This document shows, piece by piece, positions 36,175 through 47,450 of a stretch of DNA of 64,000 nt; the first letter of the stretch is position 1, and every line of letters starts with the position of its first letter. Source of the stretch: Xiphydria camelus (taxonomy: Eukaryota > Arthropoda > Insecta > Hymenoptera > Xiphydriidae). A model generated the notes under the pieces. The model ran no database searches. It saw nothing but the letters and a program-made list of their open reading frames with translations, and was not told the origin of the DNA. The stretch spans positions 25,646,827 to 25,710,826 of the forward strand of contig OY783196.1 in assembly GCA_963678675.1 (NCBI GenBank), written 5' to 3'. Made by a program: the position numbers and the translations under genes.

Positions 36175-36903
36175 ACAATCAAAGCCGTGGGAGAAAAATA
36201 GGAGATGCAATGGAATTGGATCACAACAATCAAGTAATTACTTTATCATTATTTTTTCTCCATCGATATATTTCCTCTTTCGTACTATTACAAGTTCCAA
36301 TTTACACACCGACCTGTCAAACCTGAAGTGTACATGTACCTCACTTCTATTTCATCTGTTCTTCGTCTCCGTTGTAACGACAGTCAATGAGGAATCACTG
36401 ATACCGATTAGGGGATTCGAGGGTTATTCCTTATTCTTTCTAGCACAGAGCATCGATATTTTACTGCATCTGTTTTTTTCTGGGACTTCCTAAAATAATT
36501 ATAAAAACTCCATATGATTGTTATTTACAATTTGTTACGATCGTATGCGAACCCGAGGGGGTTTCTTTCGAACGAAGGATCATCCACTTGTTGTTCCAAG
36601 AACCAGTTGCATTAGTTCCTTTGGCGAGCTGGATCTGCTGTCTCGAGTGCATGGACGTGTGCCACTTTAAATGGATATTTTGTAATTTCCATCGTTACAT
36701 CAGAGGCGAAGAAGAGATGAAATAGAAGTGAGGTACATGTACATTTCACGTTTGATAGGTTGGTATATAAATTGGAACTTCTCTGATAGTATAATACGAA
36801 AGAGGAAATATATCGATAAAGGAAAAATAATAATAAAGTAGTTACTACATTATTGTAATCTAATTCTATTGTATCCCTTACTTTTCTGCCACGACTTTGA
36901 TCG
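36175..36903. mobile_element. Inverted-repeat element, 730 bp with about 200-bp arms
   Basis: ACAATCAAAGCCGTGGGAGA at 36175 pairs with the inverse ending near 36903. The arms share ATATATTTCCTCTTTCGTA, GTACATGTACCTCACTTCTA and GTAACGA blocks in opposite orientation. The ORFs here are repeat-derived. Confidence 0.8.
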
Positions 36904-36994
36904 TTGATAGTGAAGAAAAATCAAATTTATTGGTTGATCCATCTACTATCGACAATCAAAGTTGTGGCAGAAAAATAAAGGATGCAATAGAATT
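36862..36994. mobile_element. Hairpin sharing an arm with the preceding element, 133 bp
   Basis: AATTCTATTGTATCCCTTAC at 36862 (the right arm end of 36175-36903) pairs also with 36940-36994. The same terminal block therefore occurs three times, at 36175, 36862 and 36994, in alternating orientation. Confidence 0.75.
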
Positions 36995-37043
36995 GAATAA
37001 AAAAAGAATAGAAAAAATAAAAATAGAATTGAATTGAATAAAG

Positions 37044-37332
37044 AATAAAAAAGAACTTGCCGCGTTTTTTTCCTTCAAAATAAAAAATTCAGACAGAATT
37101 ATACTCGATGTTTATGCACTCATGATTTTAAATAAATTCATACACTTAATGATACCACCAGTATACCGAATGTCGCACGGGAAACCAATCAGGCGGGGGC
37201 CTTTTGAATTTCTCTGAATTTGACTTCGGCAGTGCAATTTATGAATTACTGTAGCACCGTCCAAGCACTACCAATTATTCGGTATAGTGGACAAAAGATG
37301 AAAACTTAAACGCGGCAAGTTCTTTTTTATTA
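37044..37332. mobile_element. Inverted-repeat element with AACTTGCCGCG ends, 289 bp
   Basis: AATAAAAAAGAACTTGCCGC at 37044 has its inverse at 37309-37332. Weaker internal symmetry. About 600 bp from the 3' end of the small secreted peptide gene. Confidence 0.75.
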
Positions 37333-37843
37333 AAATTTTTTTTATAAATTCTTTAGTCGAATTTTTTAGTAACTTGATTTACAATAATTTTCCTTTCAAA
37401 TGATGCCTTTTACTTTTTATATATAAATCTTGAACATGGCGATCTTAATTGATTTCAAATCTTTTTTGGAGAGTATTTTACGTAGGTATCAATTTTTGTT
37501 GGCACTGAATGAACATGCCGCCTTTTTTTACAGAGAATCTGTTTTTGTGGGGGTAAATTTATCAGTTCGGAAGTTATTCGAGGTCAAAGTTGAACTGGTG
37601 GTCAATTTCACGGTATTTTTTCTCATTTTTGACACGAAATAATTTTTTAACCTCTTTTTATTTCAGTTGTTTAAGATTTTTCTTTAATTATTTCCAAATA
37701 TATTCAAAGTTCATATTCATATATTCAGTATATAATCAACCCTTATGAATGTTTCAGAATTAACTATTATTTTCTCCACACTTTTTTAGGGCTTCGGAAG
37801 GTAAAAATGTTTAAAAAGTCACAACGAAATAGATTTTATAAAT
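37333..37843. other. AT-rich flank of the small peptide gene
   Basis: A 70-codon ORF (37430-37642) is AT-biased and unsupported. No repeat recognised. Confidence 0.4.
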
Positions 37844-37849
37844 TTTATT
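37844..37849 (-). terminator. Poly-A signal of the small secreted peptide gene
   Basis: AATAAA on the - strand, 82 bases after the stop codon. It is the first canonical signal downstream and matches the expected length of a short single-exon mRNA. Confidence 0.6.
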
Positions 37850-37930
37850 ATCTTTCTTCATTAGTTTCAACATTTTTCTCCATTAGAAAGTACTTATGGA
37901 ATGCAGTATGGCATCCATTTGTTATACAAC

Positions 37931-38101
37931 TTAGTATCTTATGCAATTTGCATAGAATACCGTTTTACCGCGTACTGTTAAAGGAGATGGCATGCATACT
38001 TTCCCTGGCGGACAGTTGAAAACCTTACATGGATCTGCCCAACTGGCCCCGCTGATCGCCAAAATTGTCAACACCAGTACGAAAAATGCGAGGAACTTCA
38101 T
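37931..38101 (-). CDS. Small secreted four-cysteine peptide precursor (56 aa)
   Basis: The ORF runs from ATG at 38101 down to TAA at 37931-37933. Residues 1-22 are a textbook signal peptide: MKFLAFF, then V/L/T/I/A residues, cleavage after SWA. The predicted mature peptide is 34 residues, starting DPCKVFNCPPGKVC and ending NCIRY. Its cysteines, at precursor positions 25, 30, 36 and 53 (C-x4-C-x5-C-x16-C), allow two disulfides. A TATA box at 38181-38189 and AATAAA at 37844-37849 frame a compact transcript of about 330 nt with no intron. The architecture fits an extracellular effector or regulator (immune, glandular, venom-gland or protease-inhibitor-like). The CPPGKVC core recalls the first half of follistatin/Kazal-type modules, but the family is not identified. 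It is below the usual size cut-off of gene finders and lies between transposon remnants, yet carries no stop or frameshift. Confidence 0.8.
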   Translation of the reverse strand: MKFLAFFVLVLTILAISGASWADPCKVFNCPPGKVCMPSPLTVRGKTVFYANCIRY

Positions 38102-38180
38102 ATTTCCAAATTGCCTTTAACAAACGATTATGCGATCCAGTGGAATAGTAACTATGTGTCGATTGACCCAACATTTACTG

Positions 38181-38189
38181 CCTTATATA
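38181..38189 (-). promoter_or_regulatory. TATA box of the small secreted peptide gene
   Basis: Read on the - strand the sequence is TATATAAGG, about 80 bases before the ATG. A start site some 25-30 bases downstream falls at the TCAAT initiator-like motif near 38163. This gives a 5' leader of roughly 60 nt without an upstream ATG. Confidence 0.7.
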
Positions 38190-38335
38190 CTCATCACCTT
38201 CGTGCGTCACTAACATACATATTATAATTGAACAGATGCTATGGACAATACTAATCATCATCACACGTCATATTGTTTTCACTTAACAAATAAGACCACT
38301 TATTGTGTACTTATGTATGTATAGTAAAAAAATTT

Positions 38336-39170
38336 GATATCAAAAGTATGGAAACGGTTGAATATCTCGAAAAGTACGCTTCAGATCGGGAAACGAAAAA
38401 ACACGTATCTGATATTTAAAAAAAAACTATCAAATGATACCAAGATTGATCCCACACCTCAACCTCTGTGGGTGGGGCAGGGGGAAGCTTCAAAATCTTA
38501 AATAGGAACCCCCACTTCCTGCTGAAACCATACATTGTCGAACGCTATTCCAACAATATGTTATGGATTTCTGGAATTATCTGATTGTTTAATAAATCGA
38601 CGTACTTTTCGCACTGATCGAATTACCATCGATAAAAAATGGTCCGACGATTTGATTGCACAATATTCCGGCCCAAACGTTAAGTTTTTGTTGATATTGC
38701 GTATGGGAATCTCTCATCCAATGGAGATTATCATCGAACCAATATCGCATGCTGTGCCTATTAACCTCTCCACTCAATTGAAATGTAGCTTCGTCAGAGA
38801 AACATGTCCAAAATATAAATTGTCTATTTTCGTCACACCGTCTCATCATTTCCTCACAAAATTATAATCTTCGATCAAAGTCATCCCCTAGAAGCTCTTG
38901 CGTCAGTTTTATCCTCTCTCTTGTATGGATAGAATTTATTCACATTTAAAATTTTATGTATAGATGATTTGCCTATACGACATTGTTGGGCGATCTTTCG
39001 TACAGATGTATGGATATTTTCAATAACGCTTGCACAAACTTCCAGACTCTTATCTTCGTTCGTGGCTTTTTTTGGCCTTCTAGACCTCGGTCTCTGTTGC
39101 GTCCAGTACATGCAGAACCAGTCGAAAGTAAGTCGTCGAAATAGGAAGAGAGGATATGGATTATCTTAAT
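38336..39170 (-). mobile_element. Remnant of a Tc-like DNA transposon
   Basis: This carries the transposase pseudogene 38589-39111. The 38336-38560 side, with a G-rich stretch (38470-38490) and poly-A tracts, is presumably the 3' end of the element. The opposite terminal repeat was not found by 39400, so the right boundary is open. It lies just upstream of the small secreted peptide gene. Confidence 0.55.
38589..39111 (-). pseudogene. Broken Tc/IS630-type (DDE_3-like) transposase
   Basis: The N-terminal helix-turn-helix part reads RPKKATNEDKSLEVCASV, then VRKIAQQCRIGKSSIHKIL. A frameshift after NKFYPYK leads to LTQELLGDDFDRR, a stop, and then the catalytic-core start FWTCFSDEATFQLSGEVNR (first catalytic Asp). 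RYWFDDNLHWMR, QKLNVWAG and GPFFIDGN follow. The C-terminal half with the last catalytic residue is missing. The motif order is typical of Tc3/IS630-like transposases common in ants and beetles. Confidence 0.85.
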
Positions 39171-41169
39171 TGCGACTCAAGGCGATTTCGCACTGGTCGT
39201 TCGTGATTGGCCACCGTGCGCGGTGAAAGTCGGAAGGATTGCAACTACCATGCGCGGTGGGAGACGAAGGGGTTGCAATAAACGAGACTTCTGCCTTGCA
39301 ATAAGTGAGCGATAAACGAGGTTTTACTGTATAGGAAAAGAGAGAAAAAGAGAGAAAAGGAGAGCATACGGCGCTTGCATGCACACGCGGGAGCCGCTTT
39401 TTCTGGACTTGGGACATTTTTCAAACCTCGTTGACAGCTATCCACAGCAGAACTCTTTCTCGTTTTTCCTCGTTCCCGTGCATCTTGCCACTCATCTTCT
39501 TTATATACCTATACCCCTCATATAAACTCTGTCCATTTTATTTCAATTCATAGTAAAAATAACGTTTGGAGCATAAAGTAACACTTTTGTGGGTCAATTT
39601 GTAGTAGGTACAGTGAAACGCATTAGGGATGAAACTTTCGGATCTTTTAACACGTTGACTGTCCCATGAGTCACATATGATTCATACAGAAACGTTGCTG
39701 TACGTCCATGAGACATATGTGATTCATTTGCCGTTGCCGTATGCATGATGATTTCATTTTTGGACGTCGTGGGATGGAAAAAAATTCCTTATGGGGACAG
39801 TCAACGTGTTAATATTGCTAAAAATCCAAATATAAAATATTATTAGGTTCGGTATGATAAGAGATGTAGGACTTATAGACATATTTTTAATATAATCAAT
39901 TAAGAAGAATAACGTTTAATTAAGAAGTTAATTAATATAGCAATAAATATATAGCTATCTGTGATAAATGCTCCGTCGTCCAAAAAACATTGATGGGTGA
40001 TTAAAAATTATTTTATTATATTTCAATCCTCATAATGATAAAAATTTTTTCTCGTTAGTATTTGTCTCGTGCCTGTACTTTTAAACCCAATGAAGGTGCA
40101 AGAAGTAACATCCGATTTCGTTCACGAAAAAGGCGTTTACTTCTAATTTTTTTGTTGATTCGATATAGACACTACTTTAATATTGGGAATGGTAGCTAAA
40201 TAAATGACCTAAATACTCATGATAATATTGTATAATATATTTCTCTTTCTTTTTATTAGTCCCAATTTATAGGTTATTAAATGAAAAGTGTTACATTTAG
40301 TCCCGCTTTCCGCTCGCGTTGATAACACTGCAGTCTGCTCTGTCGATATAAGCGCTTCTATCTCCAAGGTGGAATATGTTGCTTCGATATCTGAACGGGA
40401 TTGGTAAACCGGAAAATCGCGCGCGTAACAAGGGAAGTTTACGGAATGTGTTTCCTTCGAAAGTATAAACGAAATTGAATAGTATAAAAGGTAGGATGGA
40501 GTAAAATTTTATCCCTGCTTCAGGATCGAAAATTCCCTAAATCGAGCAACAGAACAAGAAGAAAATATAATAGATAAAATTTGAGAAATTAAGCGATAAA
40601 TAAATTGAACTACGTTGAAATGAGTAAGAAATAATTATAGAGATCAAAATAAAAAGAATGGAAGGATTAAGAACGATGCGTTCGATGAAGTGTAACTAAA
40701 AAATGATAAATAGTTCATTCGTATCGTAAGAGTGTTTCGACAGTCCAAAGAACATCGCAGGTCAAGCGTTCCGATCGCGGGACGCAGATATGTACGTAAT
40801 CGATTTCCAATGCGATTCGCACTTTTTTACCCATCGCCAACTAATTTCCCCTCGGAGGTAGTTTTCTCTTCCACGCTTCCCTTCCGGTCGCCTCTGGTGG
40901 CCCGCGAAAATACTTAGCCGCTGGTGGAACCGCTAACGGCTTTCCTTTCCCACCCCGAAGCAGATTTCTTCGGTGGTACCTACGAGCGGTTTCGCCCCTC
41001 TTTCGCTCCCCACCTATTCCATTTTCATGTTCAATCTGTCTCCCGCTAAGCTTTGTAGTCGCGAGCTTTTCCCTTATCACGGCGTTACACGTATAGTGGT
41101 TGGGTAACACTATGCGGCATATCTATACTCCCAGGCAATCTTCTCGCGCGACCTTCGATTGAGTAGAAC
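39171..41169. other. Intergenic around the TTAA element
   Basis: Apart from 39647-39812 nothing is recognised. A TATAAAAG at 40485 has no ORF behind it. Confidence 0.45.
39647..39812. mobile_element. TTAA-bounded inverted-repeat element, 166 bp
   Basis: TTAACACGTTGACTGTCCC at 39647 and the exact inverse ending 39812. The interior has two copies of CATATGTGATTCAT-like sequence. The ends resemble those of 11047-11219. Confidence 0.85.
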
Positions 41170-42040
41170 GTAAAATCGCAAGTAAAAAACGACAACTTTA
41201 AAGTCTCCGATTTTCGAACCTGTTTAATTTTTAAGTTTGCATTTATGGTGACATTTGAACAGCTGAACATGACCTGCAATATTCGTGCAGGTGAGACATA
41301 TTCACCAGGATTTAAGGGCCATAAGACTAGTTTAATACAGCAGAGCGTACGATCGCAAGTAAAAGGTGTACTACTTAAAAGTCTCCTAGCTCTGGTACAT
41401 TTTTTGAGTCTATGGCAATGGTAACTTTTGATCAGGTCATAAACTACAATATATGTGAAGTACGCGAGAATTCCAGTACTGAACCAGTTTCCATAAGATT
41501 TGTGTGCTAAAACAAAGCAGATACACGGAAAAAATTAGAAAATCAGACATTAAAAATAAATATCTATGCGCACGCTCACACTCGCGCATAAGTATATGGA
41601 GGCAAACACATGCTCACAAAATCGCACATGATCTCGAATGCGTGCTTGAATTGGTTGAAAAAGAGCGTATGGTTTCGAGTAAAAAGCAGCAACTTTAAAG
41701 TCTCTCCCCCCCCCCCCCCCCCCCCCCGAGAACTGCTTATTTTTTGTCTGACCGGGTGATACCTGAATCGTTAGCTCACCAGCTACAAAATACGTGATTT
41801 TTAGCAAAATTCACAGAAAACGTGATTTTACATGATTATTTCGATCCAATAGATCATATGACGGAAAGCAAAAAGTATAAACTTTAAGGTCTCAAAACTC
41901 CAAAACTGTCTATTTTTCGTTATTGCAGCAATGATAACTTTTGTTCAGAACGCCAAGATCTACAACATATGTGAAGCCCAGCCAAATCCACCGGGACCAA
42001 ATTCCTATAAGGTTTGTGCGGGGTCCTTTGAACAAAATCC
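41170..42040. repeat. Diverged tandem repeat, four units of 150-320 bp
   Basis: Blocks of the type CGCAAGTAAAAA-, AACTTTAAAGTCTC, ATGGTGACATTTGA-CAG and ATATGTGAAG start near 41170, 41348, 41667 and 41851. Identity is low, and the spacing varies through insertions such as the poly-C tract. Confidence 0.55.
41706..41727. repeat. Poly-C tract, 22 bases
   Basis: A pure run of 22 C residues inside the third unit of the tandem repeat. Confidence 0.95.
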
Positions 42041-42089
42041 GAAATGTTACTCCAAAAAGTGTCCGATTTGATATGGAATGACCCTATTA

Positions 42090-42706
42090 CGAACTGTAGA
42101 ACTGTACGCTGTGGTTTATTATAAACTTCAATGTTTTCATATCGTGGAGCTCTGTTATTCAGATAACTAAAAATTCATGGGTTTTTCCATTGAATAGTAA
42201 CGAGATACGGTGTTCTATAATGATAATAATGCAAGATTCGTGCTTTTTTTTCTGGTACCGGACGAATTGTTTTATTATTATATATACACAGCGTACTTTT
42301 TATAGTTCGTTGCAATATAAACCCGTAAACATCCGACACATATTAACGGAAGATTGATAACTTTTATCGTAGGGTAGACCGAGGCGAATCGGATCATATA
42401 TCCGTATTTCTTAAATCGTGGTTAAAACGAGCATTTCGATCGTCCATATTAATTCGTCGGAGAGGAATGAAGTAATACGAATGTTCATTTTCATCACGAT
42501 TTAAGAAACATGGACCTATGATTCGATTTGCCTCAGTCTACTCTATAAACTGATATTTATACTATGTATTACGAACTGTAAAAAGTACGCTGTAGTCTAT
42601 TAAAAACTTCAATGTTTCACTTCGAGGAGCCCTGTTATTGGGATACCTAACTAAAAGTTCATGGGTTTTTCCATGATTTTTTACTAATCCTTTTCCTCCG
42701 TGTAGA
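42090..42706. mobile_element. Copy of the 46169-46873 element
   Basis: 42290-42706 matches 46448-46873 in the same orientation, including CATCCGACACATATTAACGG, AGGGTAGACCGAGGCGAATC, the CGATTTAAGAAA hairpin and the end ACTAATCCTTTTCCTCCGTG. The left side (42090-42290) is shorter than in the other copy. Confidence 0.8.
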
Positions 42707-45034
42707 GAAGAAATAAATTGAAATTTATAAAATGGAACACACATTAAAACGTAGAAAATCTATGAAAATAATAACAAGTTTATCGAAACACGCGAGAATA
42801 GATCATCGACCTGCTTCATGGACCTCCAGCTTCGAAAACCCAGGTACCAAAGACCCAGCCTCTCCCACTTCGGCGAATTCCAAGCTTGTGGCCTAAATAC
42901 CGGAAAGGAATGTCCGGAGACAACGGTTCGGAATTTCGGAACGTCTTAGCCAGGAATGAAGAGAACTAATTAATATTCAATCATCGTCCGGGCGACGTCA
43001 TTAAGTTCCTCTCGACATACCCGGTCACGTTCCACTTTTTGTAGCGTCTTATCTCCATAGATAATTCGGGATAACCGTAGCCACCAGCGCGACGATACAT
43101 TCGTTACGGGTTAACGAACTGTCCGACAATACGATCCACAGATTTAATCGCGGAACCAGTTTGCCGCCTACTAACGCGGAGCGTAACGCAGCGGCAAACG
43201 ACTGCCCCAATTCACTCCCCCCTCCCCCCTGCCTCAAATTAGAACTCCGCGAGGAAACTTCATTTTCCACGAAACGCCAAGTTGGTCGTGTGCGCGAAGG
43301 AACCGGAGTCGTTTATACGCGCGGCGAGTCGATCGGTATCGAGCGAACTTTAATTTCCCCCGGCGTCGTGCCTAACAAATGTTCCTTCCAATCTGCGGAA
43401 TTCACGACTCGGGTTAATTCACGGATTGCCTCGCTCTTTTACTTACCGCGCCGCCTCTCAGACCTCACGAGAGAATTCTATCCGAGAATTCAATCGGCGA
43501 GATGCTTTTCTTTATCAAACTCGCACAGCGACGGGGAGCGCGTCCGTTGCAATCACACCGGCGCGCTAGAACGATTACGCGAGGTCCGCCGCGCGACGAA
43601 ACCGGGGCTTCCCCACCCGCCTACTATGGCGCCCCTATAGTGCGCCGGCGGGAAAAACGAGCCGCCGAGTCGTGGAATCGCGCGCGGCGAACCCTGGAAA
43701 TTAAGCCGTTTAAATTCCTACCTCTCTCTCTCTCTCGCGTAAAGTGTCCCGGTGATTAATCATTTCGGGATAGGCACGCGTATCGGGTACGGGAACGCCC
43801 CGGCGCGGTTCCGAGATGAATGTCTATGCTGTAGTACGGTACAGACGGGGCCCGTGTGTGTATGCGTGTGCGGAAGCGATATAGGAAATCCCTTTAACAC
43901 CCAGCGGTCGACTCGCGACTTTAAGCCCCTCGCTTCGATGCCAACCACGAAAACTTGTTGGAAATTAATACCCGATTTGCCTTTGCGTTCGACGTCCCGC
44001 GCGATGCGAGGGGAAGATCGGCTCACCCGCTCGCGCGCTTCGCCAGACGCGTCATGGGATCGATGGGGGAAATTCTCGACGTCGCTTTCGCCCGCTCGAA
44101 CGTTTTTATTATGCGAATTGGACGCTTATGGGAATGGCGTGCAGGGAGTTTGGAAGAAAGGGGTTCGACGCGATTGCCCTTTTCGAAAATTATGGCGTAA
44201 AGTTTTTTCCATCGCGGGCGAGCTACTCTCTCGTGAAATAGACCAACTTTGGTGTCCTCGGATTCTTGGAGATGAAGCTTTTTTTAACAATTGAGGCGGC
44301 ACTCTCATTAACCCATCGGGACGACGATTCCCACATGTCGAAGCCCTCTTCTTATGTAAATCTAATTCAATTCGTATCAAAGTTTCTCTTCGAGAGTTCT
44401 CGCGATCGCCGAATCCGAATCCGAGATTTAAATTTTGAAATTCGATATAGCGAGAGTCGGTAAATAATACTTATTGTTAGAGCCGCAACTTCTCGAGGGA
44501 ACGATCCGTAAATCCAGTGTAAAGAATCGAAACGAATCGCGAAAGCATTTTTTTTTTTCACAAAAATGAAGCAAAGTTTCCTCGTTGGTTCAATACATCG
44601 GCGATGTTATTTCGAATTTCCACATTTCTACTTCAGAAATTCGAGATTTGTTTACGAGCTGAAGTCAACCTATATGAAACGTAGTTTGACGATTCCGGGA
44701 ATTGGTAGCGTTAAGAAAGAGTTAACAGATCTGAGTGTCGCTCGATGTTGACACTCGGATCCGACAAAAAAAATGTATTCACGAGAGCGCGAAAGGCATT
44801 GCAGATACAGCGAAGGCCACACCTTTCCTTCCTTTTGAATCCAATTATTTTGAATCCGAACGAATACTCCAGATCCGCATATCGATGGCTCCCAGACAAC
44901 ACAATCCAAAAAGTCATCTTGAAGTCATCCATAAGCAGTCTAATGTTCAACTTTTTGTTAACTTAAATTTCGTGTTACCCAAAAGATGACTGTTGGACAA
45001 CTCAAATTTTAAGTAATCAAAAAACGAGACATTA
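42707..45034. other. CpG-rich intergenic, overlapping unsupported ORFs
   Basis: ORFs of 159 and 180 codons (43161-43640, 43752-44294) overlap others on both strands, with Arg/Ser/Pro-biased content and no domains. Treated as non-coding; a conserved regulatory region is possible. Confidence 0.4.
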
Positions 45035-45285
45035 CACCCAAGGAAAAGGTCTAATTGAATACAAACCTAATAGAACAATTTATTTCAGATGAATAGGAAT
45101 TTATTCGCGTTAAACAAGAGTCTATTTGAATTTGATCGATGTTCTACCAGGTTCGTACTCGACTAAAAAGATATGCAAAACATTTATCACATGCAAATAG
45201 GCTTGTTTGATGCGAATAAATTCCTATTTATCTCAAATAAACTTTTCCATCGGGTTCGTAGTCAACTAGATCTTTTCTCTCAGTG
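45035..45285. mobile_element. Inverted-repeat element with CACTGAGAGAAAA end, 251 bp
   Basis: CACCCAAGGAAAAGGTCTAA at the left and the inverse of CACTGAGAGAAAAGATCTAG at the right. The arms share GAATAGGAATTTATTCGCGT. TA flanks both sides. Confidence 0.82.
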
Positions 45286-45903
45286 TAGACTGCCTGCAGA
45301 TGACTAAAAGACAACTGTGAGGCTTGTGTTATCCGAGCTGTTACAAAATTCATTTGTTCGCAGCGTCAGTCGAAGTCGCAAAACAAATCAGGATCAATAG
45401 AGAAGCTGGCCTCTGGAACGCTCCGCTTCAGAACGGAAACGAAGGGCCACCTTCGAGTGATCCTCGTACACCGTGACATCACCTCCACTCCTTCCTTCCA
45501 TAACTCCGCAAACAACCAATTACGGGCGTATCCCCGCAAAGGCCGGGAGCCGCGACGCCCGACAAAGTGCGTCGTCGAAAGAGACGTCGGTGACCCGCTT
45601 GATTAAAGCGATTTCTCGCTGTTGATTTAACGCGTGTATATACGTACGGGGCGAATTGGCCGCGTGACGTCACGAGGAAGAGACGGAACGGGTGGCGAGA
45701 GAACGAGTTAGATGACGGTGTGTCGGCTGAAATTGACGACAATTGGCGATATCGCGTGTGTTTTGACACGAGGCATTGCATCGACGGCGGTGACACGTTA
45801 CGTCATGGACCGGGTCGATTAACAGAGACAGGACGGAAAGACGACAGCACTGATTCCGACCGCTTCGCCTTGGCACTCGAAGGCATCCAGTCGCCACTCG
45901 GAC

Positions 45904-46123
45904 TTGGCACGAGCAGTGTGTCAAGATCACCGGTCTCCTTCTGGCTCGAGCGAACTACTCGTCTCGAGTCGTGAACTCGGCGGAGAGAGACTGTTATTGT
46001 TTCGCGCGGCGGACAATCGGGAGCGCTTCGAAGGCTGGCGAGTCGCGTGGCGATTGTCGAACGAGCCGGTAGTCGCGATCGAATTCGAGAGGATATAGAT
46101 AGGAATCTAGCGTTTGTAAATTC
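45904..46123 (+). other. Possible 5' untranslated exon of the large gene
   Basis: A donor-like TTC|GTGAGTG at 46124 would end a leader exon and splice to the acceptor at 47190. The resulting intron would contain the whole inverted-repeat element at 46169-46873. The upstream 600 bases are GC- and CpG-rich, as around many insect promoters, but no clear TATA box or initiator was found. This is inference only: transcript reads would settle it. Confidence 0.25.
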
Positions 46124-46168
46124 GTGAGTGACTCTCTTCCCGTTAAATTTTTACTCCCGGTTACTCGA

Positions 46169-46873
46169 CACGGAGAAAAGGGATTGGTAAGTTTTACAGT
46201 GAATCCCAGTAAGAGGGCTCTTCGAGAGGAGAAGTATTAAATTCGACCGGTATCAGAGAAAAGCACGTATCTCTTTTCACTGTCATTGAGAGACATCGTT
46301 ATTCGTTGCTATGCGAGGAAACATCGTAAGTCCTTGTTGTCGTCGATGTGACTTACGACTTTTTCTTGAACAGTAACGAGTTACGATGTACTATAATGAT
46401 AGTGAAAAGATACGCGTTTTTTCCATGGTACCGATCGAATTGTTTAATAGATACAGCGTACTTTTTACAGTTCGTTGCGGTGTAAATCTGTAAACATCCG
46501 ACACATATTAACGGGAGATTGGTAATTTGTATCGTGTAGGGTAGACCGAGGCGAATCGGATCATATATATAGATCCATATTTCTTAAATCGTGGTGAAGA
46601 CGAGCATTTCGATCATCCTTATTACTTCGTCGGAGAGGAATGAAGTAATACGAATGATCGAAATTCTCATTTTCATCACGATTTAAGAAATATGGACCTA
46701 TGACTCGATTCGCCTCGGTCTACCCTATAAACTGATGTTTAAACCATTACGAACTGTAAAAAGTACGCTGTGGTCTATTAAAAACTGCAATCTCGAGGAG
46801 CCTTGTTGCCGGGGGATAACTGTAAAAATTCATAGGTTTTCTCGTAATTTTTTACTAATCCTTTCTCTCCGTG
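46169..46873. mobile_element. Inverted-repeat element of 705 bp with internal hairpins
   Basis: CACGGAGAAAAGGGATTGG at the left and CTAATCCTTTCTCTCCGTG at the right. Inside are the CGTAAGTCC / GACTTACG hairpin shared with 21504-21915 and the CGATTTAAGAAA hairpin (46583 and 46677). It lies in the presumed first intron of the large gene. Confidence 0.82.
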
Positions 46874-47194
46874 GATAATCGACGCGATGTCGAGTTCAGG
46901 ATCCATTTTTGGACCCATTTGGGAATGTCACTGTAGAATAAATCCGACCCGAATGACCATTCGTAAAAATCAAGTCTGATGAAACTTTTACGCGTGCGCG
47001 GCTCATCGTTTATCCGAGCGATCGAAATTCTAACGTCTCCCGCATGGGTTGAACTACCCGTCAAATTTCGAATTTACGTTACCGCGTGTTCGAAGGGACA
47101 AAACCGCTGATCCGCAGCGAATGACGGGCGCGGGAGAGCCTCGCACATGTTTCGATTAAAAAATAATGGTGTTCATCTATTCGATTACAGGAGA

Positions 47195-47450
47195 ATGCAA
47201 CCAGGGGTGACAGTGGCTCTGGTCACGGTGTGGCTGGCGGTCGTAGTGGGAGCTGCCTCCCTCCCCTCTCACCACTACGTCGATCAATACTCCCCGCTGC
47301 CCCCGAACCACCCGGAAAAGCCGCCAAAGCCGAGGATCCACACGAGCTGGAAGGACGAAATTCCTCGAGAGGGTCCCTTTGTCGCTGAAGACATCGATCC
47401 CTCGATCCACGCTACCGAACGGAAGTCGTCGCATCCATTCGTCGGCGATG
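47195..47450 (+). CDS. Coding exon 1: signal peptide and Pro-rich N-terminus
   Basis: The chosen ATG (47195) lies five bases after a plausible acceptor (TTCGATTACAG, ending 47190), so the upstream in-frame ATG at 47147 is probably intronic. The exon encodes the signal peptide and a segment with SPLPPNHPEKPPKPR. It ends at GATG|GTTCG with one extra base (phase 1), which fits the next exon's acceptor at 50704. The donor is weak, so a slightly different 3' end is possible. Without splicing the frame runs on only to a stop at 47474-47476. Confidence 0.75.

Noticed and set aside
43161..44294. ORFs of 159 and 180 codons
   Set aside because: They overlap other open frames on both strands in CpG-rich DNA. 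There are no domains, signal peptide, splice sites or promoter.
47147..47194. Upstream in-frame ATG for the large gene
   Set aside because: An acceptor AG at 47189-47190 lies between it and the next ATG. Starting at 47195 gives a proper signal peptide, whereas the longer start puts 16 polar residues before it.
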